Assembly: GCF_000684975.1 (NCBI RefSeq) | Contig: NZ_BAXZ01000017.1 | Coordinates: 1 to 64,000 of the forward strand | Direction: 5' to 3' | Length of the DNA: 64,000 bases | Origin: Paraburkholderia acidipaludis NBRC 101816 | GTDB lineage: Bacteria; Pseudomonadota; Gammaproteobacteria; Burkholderiales; Burkholderiaceae | In this document: in pieces, positions 58,374 through 64,000 of the stretch | How the letters are laid out: each line of letters begins with the position of its first letter | Position numbering within the stretch: the first letter of the stretch is position 1 | The notes under the pieces: generated by a model | The model's input: only the letters and a program-made list of their open reading frames with translations | Databases searched by the model: none | Told to the model about the DNA's origin: nothing | Position numbers and translations under genes: made by a program

Positions 58374-59501
58374 TCACAGCCCCAGGTCGTCGATGACCTG
58401 CTCGCCGAGCGCAAACCCGGTGGAGGCGCCCGTTCCGCCCGTCACCATGACGAGGCGAATGTGATCGTCGGGCCGGTCCACCAGCACGCGACGTCCGCTC
58501 GACGACACATAGCAGCCGGTCCAGCGATTCGCCACCGTGCGAGCCGGCAGATCGAACACGCGATCGAACTCCTCGAGGATCAGATCGTCGAAACGCGCCT
58601 GCGCAAACGGCGCCGGCGCATCGCCATACACGTGGCTATCGCCCACGACGAGCGAGCCGTCGGCGGATTGCACCGCGATCAGGTGAATACCCGCGGCGCG
58701 GTATTCGCTCTCCTCCTCGTCGAGCCGGCGAATCAGCGCCTGCGCTTCGGGCAACGCCGCGAAGCCTTCGTAGCGTGCGAGGCTCTGATCGGACATCACC
58801 GCCGCACCGAACGCCGACTGCGCGCCGCCAATGGCGAGCCGCAGCATCTGCAGCGTGCAGATGCGCAAGCGGTACGGCGCGATGCGCTCGGGAAAGAGCG
58901 TAGAGAGGTCATCGCCGGGACAAACGATCACGGCATCCGCATGAATGGGACCGCGGCTCGTTTCGACGCGCTTGCCGTCCACTGCGAGCACGGCCGTATT
59001 CCAGTGAAACGCAACGCCGTGCCGTTGCGCGAGCCACGCGGCGATCTTTGGCAGTGCTTCCGATGATTCGACACGCAGTTCGTGCGGGCTGTAGAGAATC
59101 TCGCTGGCCGCGTCGAGCCGCAGCGCCGGCACGATGGCTGCCGCCTCGGTGCGCGAGATCAGCTTGCAGCCGGCAGCCATATCCGTTTCCAGGAAGGCAT
59201 GCAGCACGTCGGCCGCCTCTCCCCGCCGCGCAGGGATCACCGCGCCGCGATGCTGGACCGCTATGCCGGCCTCTTCGGCCACCTGCATCCACACGTCGCG
59301 GCTGCGCATCGCGCGCGCCCAGTGATCGCCGGCTTCCTGTCCCGTCACGGTGACGAAACCGAAATTGCGGATGGAAGCGCCGGTGGCGCGCGCACTGCGA
59401 TCCAGCACGGCGACGCGTTTGCCCTTGCGCACCGCCGCCAGCGCGACCGCCAGCCCGACAATGCCGCCGCCGACCACGGCGACGTCGAAATGACCGTTCA
59501 T
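58374..59501 (-). CDS. FAD-dependent oxidoreductase, DAO family (TIGR03364-like)
   Basis: This 375-residue flavoprotein has the FAD-binding front end VAVVGGGIVGLAVALAAVRK and a DAO-type C-terminus (VMVTGGTGASTGFALGEQVI). The segment ATGASIRNFGFVTVTGQ resembles the TIGR03364 subfamily, which is linked to phosphonate metabolism in some genomes. It would oxidise an amine or amino acid. The start is ATG 59501 with GGGAGG 5 bases upstream; the upstream frame is non-coding. No phosphonate genes are in the window, so the substrate is open. Confidence 0.82.
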   Translation of the reverse strand: MNGHFDVAVVGGGIVGLAVALAAVRKGKRVAVLDRSARATGASIRNFGFVTVTGQEAGDHWARAMRSRDVWMQVAEEAGIAVQHRGAVIPARRGEAADVLHAFLETDMAAGCKLISRTEAAAIVPALRLDAASEILYSPHELRVESSEALPKIAAWLAQRHGVAFHWNTAVLAVDGKRVETSRGPIHADAVIVCPGDDLSTLFPERIAPYRLRICTLQMLRLAIGGAQSAFGAAVMSDQSLARYEGFAALPEAQALIRRLDEEESEYRAAGIHLIAVQSADGSLVVGDSHVYGDAPAPFAQARFDDLILEEFDRVFDLPARTVANRWTGCYVSSSGRRVLVDRPDDHIRLVMVTGGTGASTGFALGEQVIDDLGL

Positions 59502-59735
59502 GCGGACCTCCCCATCAGATGAATGCGAAAGACAAGATGGGACGCGGCGCCGCGGAACGGGACACACAGGCCCCGGCATGAAATCGACATGAGCATGGTT
59601 GCGCAATGGGACGTAAAGAACGGGCGCGCGAATATACCCGATCTTGAAGGCATCTGTGTGACAAGCCCTGCACCCTGTCCGCCAGGCCGTGGCTGCGGTC
59701 ACGGAGGTCGGGATGAACGAGACGGTTACGCGAGA

Positions 59736-59763
59736 TTGCGTTGCTTTAATGTTATGTTATAAC
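59736..59763 (+). promoter_or_regulatory. Candidate promoter of the TonB receptor operon
   Basis: TTGCGT (59736-59741), a 16-base spacer and TATAAC (59758-59763). The -10 box lies inside the Zur-type palindrome, so a bound repressor would block RNA polymerase. Confidence 0.4.
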
Positions 59764-59768
59764 ATATC
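59751..59768. promoter_or_regulatory. Zur-type box upstream of the TonB receptor
   Basis: GTTATGTTATAACATATC is an 18-base near-perfect inverted repeat (8 of 9 pairs) with core ATGTTATAACAT, the form known for proteobacterial Zur sites. It lies 51 bases before the receptor start. Zinc-dependent repression is expected. Confidence 0.75.
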
Positions 59769-59818
59769 CGACACAGCGTCGGCGGTCGCCAGCCGCTTTC
59801 TCAACCGATTACAAGAAC

Positions 59819-62164
59819 ATGAAACGCCACACTCTCATTTCGGGCGCTACGTTGCTGCTGTTTGCAGAGACGTTCTCGCTCTCCGCCATGGCCGCAGGCC
59901 CCTCCCTGACGGGCACCGTCACCGACGCGCAGGGCCACGCGCTCGATAACGCGACCATCTCGGTCCAGGACGCGGACGGCCGCACGCTCGCGCAAACCCA
60001 TACCGGCCACGACGGCCGTTTCGTTGTGCAAAATGTCCAGCCCGGCACCTATGCCGTCACGGTGGACGCGAACGGCTTCGGCACGAACACGAGCATCGCC
60101 ACCGTCGACAAAAGCGCGCCGCCGCCCATGAAGGTGACGCTCGAAAAGGGCAGCACCATGGACGTGAGCGTGCAGGCGCAGCGGCTGAACGAGGCCCGCA
60201 ACGGCTTGCAGCCCGACATCGGGGCAAGCGTCTACCGCTTCACGCAGGAGGACATCCAGAACTTGCCGCAAGGCGACAACACGCCGCTCAACCAGGTGCT
60301 GCTGCAGGCGCCCGGCGTGGCCAACGACTCGTATGGCCAGTTGCATGTGCGCGGCGATCACGCCGACCTGCAATACCGGATCAACGGCATCATCATTCCG
60401 GAGCCGATCAGCGGCTTCGGGCAGTCGCTCGACACGCACATCATCGACCAGGTGAACCTGATCACGGGCGCGCTGCCGGCCCAGTACGGCTATCGCACCG
60501 CCGGGATCGTCGACATCACGACCAAGACCGGCGATCTGGGCAACGGCGGTTCGATCGACGTCTATGGCGGCAGCCACCAGACGCTGCAGACGAGCGCCGA
60601 CGTCTACGGTTCGCAGGGGGCGCTCAGCTACTTCTTTACCGGTACGCTCGGCGTGAACAACCTCGGCATCGAAGCGCCGACCTCGGACCCGGACCCGCTG
60701 CACGATCACACGCGCCAGGGCAACGGCTTCGGCTACCTGTCGTATCTCATCAATCCGCTCACGCGCCTGAGCGTGATGTTCGGCACCGCGGCGAACCAGT
60801 TCGAACTGCCCGACACGCCCGGCCTGCCGACCAATTACGCGCTGGCCGGCCACACCACCTTCAATTCCGCGAGCCTGAACGAAACGCAGTCGGAGCTGAA
60901 CAACTTCGGCGTGGTCGCGCTGCAGGGCACGAACGGCGGCGCGCTCGACTATCAGGTGGCCTTTTTCACGCGCTATACGCGAACGCAGTTCAACCCCGAC
61001 GAAGTCGGCGACCTGATGTTCAACGGCGTGGCCTCGGACGACTTCCGCAGCAACCAGGCGGAAGGCGTGCAGGTCGACACGACCTGGCGCCTCAACGACG
61101 CGCACACGCTGCGCGCCGGCCTGATGGCGCAACAGGAGCACGCGGTGTTCAACGACAGCGTCGCCGTGTTCCCGGCCGACGCGAACGGCAATCAAACGTC
61201 CGACGTCCCCTTCACGATCAACGATTCGGGATCGCAGACCGGCTATCTGTACAGCGTCTACCTGCAAGACGAGTGGAAGCTCACGCCGAAGCTCACGCTG
61301 AACTACGGCGTGCGCTATGACGGCATGAACGAGTATGTGACCGCCCACCAGTTGAGCCCGCGCATCGGCCTCGTGTACCAGCCGACCAATGCGACCACGC
61401 TGCATGCCGGCTACGCGCGCTACTTCACGCCGCCCGACTTCGAGCTCGTTTCCGCTTCCACGGTCACGCGCTTCAACGGCACGACCAACCAGAGCGAAGT
61501 CACCACGGACAGCCCGGTCCAGCCCGAGCGCGACCATTACTTCGACGTGGGCATCTCGCAGCGCCTCACGCCGGCACTCACCGTGGGGGTCGACGCTTAC
61601 TACAAGATCGCCTCGAACCTGCTCGACCTCGGCCAGTTCGGCACGGCGCTGATCTATACGCCGTTCAACTACGCACGCGGCCGCGTCTACGGTATCGAAT
61701 TCACCGGCAACTACAAGGCGGGCAACATCAGCGGCTATCTGAACGTCGCGCTGAGCCGCGCCCAGGGCGAGGATGTCACGTCCGCTCAATTCAACTTCGG
61801 CGCGGCCGAACTTGCCTATATTTCGGATCACTGGGTATATCTGGACCACGACCAGCGCGTGACGGTCTCGATGGGCGGCGCTTACGATTTCGGCAAGAAC
61901 ACCGTCACCGCGGATGCGATTGTCGGCAGCGGTCTGCGCAGCGGCTTCGCGAACACCGACAAGCTGCCCTGGTACGGTCAGCTCAACCTCGCGCTCATTC
62001 GCCACTTCAACGAGCCGATCGTCGGCAAGTTCGATGCGCGCGTCGTGCTGATCAACGCCTTCAACAGCGTGTACGAACTGCGCGACGGTTCGGGCATCGG
62101 CGTGGAAGCCCCGCAGTACGGGCCGCAACGCGCGGTCTATGCGGGCGTCACCAAGCTGTTCTGA
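59819..62164 (+). CDS. TonB-dependent outer-membrane receptor with carboxypeptidase-regulatory-like domain, probable zinc uptake
   Basis: This 781-residue protein has a signal peptide ending FSLSAMAAGP, a CarboxypepD_reg-like domain (about residues 28-100: LTGTVTDAQGHALDNATISV, GRFVVQNVQPGTYAVTVDAN), a plug (about 120-240: NTPLNQVLLQAPGVANDSYG, LHVRGDHADLQYRINGIIIP) and a 22-strand-type barrel ending in YAGVTKLF. A loop DPDPLHDH (about residue 295) could bind metal. The Zur-type box and the following exbBD-tonB suggest a zinc or zinc-chelate receptor like ZnuD; the substrate is inferred. It begins 51 bases after the Zur box. Confidence 0.88.
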   Translation: MKRHTLISGATLLLFAETFSLSAMAAGPSLTGTVTDAQGHALDNATISVQDADGRTLAQTHTGHDGRFVVQNVQPGTYAVTVDANGFGTNTSIATVDKSAPPPMKVTLEKGSTMDVSVQAQRLNEARNGLQPDIGASVYRFTQEDIQNLPQGDNTPLNQVLLQAPGVANDSYGQLHVRGDHADLQYRINGIIIPEPISGFGQSLDTHIIDQVNLITGALPAQYGYRTAGIVDITTKTGDLGNGGSIDVYGGSHQTLQTSADVYGSQGALSYFFTGTLGVNNLGIEAPTSDPDPLHDHTRQGNGFGYLSYLINPLTRLSVMFGTAANQFELPDTPGLPTNYALAGHTTFNSASLNETQSELNNFGVVALQGTNGGALDYQVAFFTRYTRTQFNPDEVGDLMFNGVASDDFRSNQAEGVQVDTTWRLNDAHTLRAGLMAQQEHAVFNDSVAVFPADANGNQTSDVPFTINDSGSQTGYLYSVYLQDEWKLTPKLTLNYGVRYDGMNEYVTAHQLSPRIGLVYQPTNATTLHAGYARYFTPPDFELVSASTVTRFNGTTNQSEVTTDSPVQPERDHYFDVGISQRLTPALTVGVDAYYKIASNLLDLGQFGTALIYTPFNYARGRVYGIEFTGNYKAGNISGYLNVALSRAQGEDVTSAQFNFGAAELAYISDHWVYLDHDQRVTVSMGGAYDFGKNTVTADAIVGSGLRSGFANTDKLPWYGQLNLALIRHFNEPIVGKFDARVVLINAFNSVYELRDGSGIGVEAPQYGPQRAVYAGVTKLF

Positions 62165-62188
62165 TAGCCCTCCTCAAGGAATCCGGAC

Positions 62189-62836
62189 ATGAACGACTGG
62201 ACTGCTTTCTCCGACTCCGCGCGGCTTGGCGGCTGGGCCATCTACCCGCTCACCGTTCTGGCGATTGTCGCTCTCGCCATCACGCTCGATCGCGCCTATG
62301 CATTCTGGCGCTTCGGCCGCATGCCGCGCTGGGCCGACGACACGTCCGCCGCGCCGGCAGGCGTCGCCCCCACTCGCCTCGTCGCCGAATTCGCCTCCGG
62401 GCTGCCGCCCCGTCACGCGCTGGGCCGCATCGGCCGCTTGCTGACCGATGCGCAAGCGCCGCTCTGGCGCATCGAGACGCGCATCGAAGCGGCCGCGGCG
62501 CAGATCGAGCGGGACATGAGCCGCGGCCTGTGGCTGCTCGAAACCATCGTCACCGCGGCCCCGCTGCTCGGGCTGCTCGGCACGATCGCCGGCATGATGC
62601 ACTCGTTCAGGCTATTTGGCGGCAACGGTCTCGTGAATCCTGCGGGCGTCACGGGCGGCGTGGCCCAGGCGCTGATCGCCACGGCGATCGGCCTCGTCAT
62701 CGCGCTCGTTGCGCTGTTCGCGTTCAACTTCTTCTCGCGACGCATCGACCAGCTGATGGACGAGATCGAGTCGTTCGCCAACGAAGCGCTCAGCGACATG
62801 CGCCTCGCCACCGAACGCGCCGGGCTGCCGGCATGA
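62189..62836 (+). CDS. exbB: ExbB/TolQ/MotA-family proton channel subunit
   Basis: This 215-residue membrane protein has one early helix (IYPLTVLAIVALAITLDRAY) and the two-helix core with LWLLETIVTAAPLLGLLGTI, AGMMHSFRL and VAQALIATAIGLVIALVALF, the conserved ExbB/TolQ region. It converts proton motive force to movement of TonB. It follows the receptor gene after 24 bases and overlaps exbD by ATGA. Confidence 0.9.
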   Translation: MNDWTAFSDSARLGGWAIYPLTVLAIVALAITLDRAYAFWRFGRMPRWADDTSAAPAGVAPTRLVAEFASGLPPRHALGRIGRLLTDAQAPLWRIETRIEAAAAQIERDMSRGLWLLETIVTAAPLLGLLGTIAGMMHSFRLFGGNGLVNPAGVTGGVAQALIATAIGLVIALVALFAFNFFSRRIDQLMDEIESFANEALSDMRLATERAGLPA

Positions 62837-63231
62837 AGCTGCGCCGTTCGCGCCGCTCGAAGCGCGGCCGCATCGAGATCATTCCGATGATCGACGTGAT
62901 GTTCTTTCTGCTGGCCACGTTCATGCTGGCTTCGCTCGCGATGCAGCGGCTCGACGCCGTGCGTCTCGACCTTCCGCAAGGCCGCGCCGAGCAGCTTGCG
63001 CAGGACGAGCCGCTGACACTCTCGGTCGATCGGTCCAACCAGGTCTTCGTCAACCGGCAGCCGGTGCGGCTCGACGAAGTCGCGCCCGCCATCGCGCGCC
63101 GCTTGCGTCCCGACGGCAACGTGATCGTCGCCGCCGACGATCACGCCTCGCACGGCATCGTGGTGAAGGCCATGCTGGCCGCGCGCCAGGCGGGCGCCGT
63201 GCACTTCCTCGTCGCCGTGCATCGTGAGTAG
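62833..63231 (+). CDS. exbD: ExbD/TolR-family subunit
   Basis: This 132-residue protein has a basic start, one helix with the essential aspartate in IEIIPMIDVMFFLLATFMLA and a periplasmic domain (LDLPQGRAEQLAQDEPLTLS, VIVAADDHASHGIVVKAMLA). It pairs with ExbB. The gene overlaps exbB by ATGA and tonB by 8 bases. Confidence 0.9.
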   Translation: MKLRRSRRSKRGRIEIIPMIDVMFFLLATFMLASLAMQRLDAVRLDLPQGRAEQLAQDEPLTLSVDRSNQVFVNRQPVRLDEVAPAIARRLRPDGNVIVAADDHASHGIVVKAMLAARQAGAVHFLVAVHRE

Positions 63232-63937
63232 CGGTACGCGCAGGCTGTTCGCGCTGGCCGACCACGACCGCGTGCGGCTTGCCGCGGCCATCGTTCTTGC
63301 CGCGGCGCTGTGTCTCGCGTTGCTGGATCGCGTGGCGGGCTGGCTCAGCGCACGCGAGCGGGTGGCGCCGAGTCCGGCGATCGAAATGCGCCTCGTGGAG
63401 ATCGCGCCGCCGGCGCCCGCTCCTGCACCGGCAGCGCGTGCCGCGGCGGCGAAGCCCATGCCTGTGCGCACGCCGGCACCGCCAACCCATGCGGCCGCAC
63501 CGCATAGCCATCCGCCGCCGCTCATGGCGGCGCGCGACGAAACCCCTGCGGCTAACGTACCCGCTACTACACCGGAAGCACCTGCAGCACCGGCAACGCA
63601 GGCAGCACCACCCACAGCGGCCTCGTCGAACGCCGCTGCGGCCGGCAACGCATCGTCGGAAGGCGCCGGCAGCATGCGAGCCCGAGTCCTGGCCCAGCCC
63701 ATGCCGGTTCTGCCCGACGACCTGCGCGAGCAGGGCTATGCGCTCACGGCCGTCGCCCACTTCAAGATCCATCCGGACGGCAGCTTCGAGGTCGAGCTCG
63801 CGAGACCCACGCAGAACCCGCGGCTCAACCAGATCCTGCTCGAAACCCTGCACCGTTGGCGCTTCTTCCCGGCCATGGAGAACGGGCACCCGGTCGAGAG
63901 CGAGCAGGACGTGCGCGTGCACTTCGTGGTGAGCTGA
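63224..63937 (+). CDS. tonB: TonB-family energy transducer
   Basis: This 237-residue protein starts at GTG 63224 inside the end of exbD. It has an N-terminal helix (LAAAIVLAAALCLALLDRVA), a long Pro/Ala linker (about residues 50-150), and a C-terminal TonB domain (GYALTAVAHFKIHPDGSFEV, LNQILLETLHRWRFFPAMEN). It spans the periplasm and pushes on the receptor. The linker has no EPEP/KPKP repeats but the length is sufficient. This makes the receptor cluster self-contained. Confidence 0.9.
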   Translation: MSSGTRRLFALADHDRVRLAAAIVLAAALCLALLDRVAGWLSARERVAPSPAIEMRLVEIAPPAPAPAPAARAAAAKPMPVRTPAPPTHAAAPHSHPPPLMAARDETPAANVPATTPEAPAAPATQAAPPTAASSNAAAAGNASSEGAGSMRARVLAQPMPVLPDDLREQGYALTAVAHFKIHPDGSFEVELARPTQNPRLNQILLETLHRWRFFPAMENGHPVESEQDVRVHFVVS

Positions 63938-64000
63938 GCGGCACGACCCATCCGACGTCTCGCCGAAATAAGGCACGGCAACGGGGCGCGCGCCGATACC

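Larger units (their letters stand above)
59502..59818. other. Intergenic region with Zur-type box (317 bases)
   Basis: No gene was found between the oxidase and the TonB receptor. It holds a Zur-type box (59751-59768) with a candidate promoter. The rest has no clear frame. Confidence 0.6.

Noticed and set aside
58183..58464. Plus-strand 93-codon frame between the small hypothetical gene and the oxidase
   Set aside because: It has no ribosome site, runs into the oxidase on the opposite strand and shows no family features.
59801..62128. Minus-strand frame (775 codons) opposite the TonB receptor
   Set aside because: The receptor has a signal peptide, plug and barrel and a regulated promoter; the antisense frame is a composition shadow.

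Overview
This is a GC-rich chromosomal window (mostly in the mid-60s percent GC by eye) with dense, often overlapping genes and the gene repertoire of a Burkholderiaceae beta-proteobacterium, most likely Paraburkholderia, Caballeronia or a close relative. Evidence for this is the VgrG/PAAR type VI secretion cassette, the malonate decarboxylase (mdc) operon, the cyanide-insensitive bd oxidase with its DUF2474 subunit, a BetR-type response regulator, and many LysR/AraC/MocR regulators divergent from transporters. No tRNA, rRNA, CRISPR array, insertion sequence or prophage was recognised.

Layout. 1-5038: the 3' part of a vgrG whose C-terminus carries an HExxH metallopeptidase-like domain, then a secreted putative immunity protein, a PAAR protein and a membrane protein, all overlapping. 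The effector domain and the front of the immunity gene are clearly lower in GC than their flanks. 5030-14917: a c-di-GMP phosphodiesterase, AraC/alcohol dehydrogenase, LysR, a C39-like protease, and a signalling group (BetR-receiver regulator, hybrid kinase, SUOX-fold periplasmic protein). 15127-23868: a phosphoribosyltransferase-HAD fusion, a NERD helicase, a glutathione transferase, a Zur-like regulator, a lone receiver protein, a photolyase, and TetR with a DHA2 drug exporter. 23892-31561: MocR with EamA, an acetyltransferase, an MscS-Kch pair, a urea transporter, a class II aldolase and a tautomerase. 31984-37121: cioAB plus DUF2474 behind a consensus FNR/ANR box, then assorted membrane and metabolic genes.

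37295-45312 is a probable Fur-controlled iron operon: Fur box, OprB-like porin, secreted beta-propeller, Tat-exported DyP peroxidase (EfeB-like), and an FbpABC-type ferric ABC transporter. 45300-47871 holds LysR/EamA and a mazEF module with a repeated operator-like sequence. 47891-56410 is a malonate module: an MFS carrier divergent from a GntR regulator that heads mdcABCDEGH, almost every junction overlapping. 56546-59501 holds AlkB, small proteins and a DAO-family oxidase. 59751-63937 is a probable Zur-controlled TonB system: Zur-like box, TonB-dependent receptor, ExbB, ExbD and TonB, possibly controlled by the Zur-like protein at 18692.

The most interesting assemblies are the porin-propeller-peroxidase-ABC iron operon, the self-contained Zur/TonB system, the VgrG metallopeptidase/immunity cassette, and the kinase paired with a SUOX-fold protein that appears to lack its molybdenum-binding cysteine.
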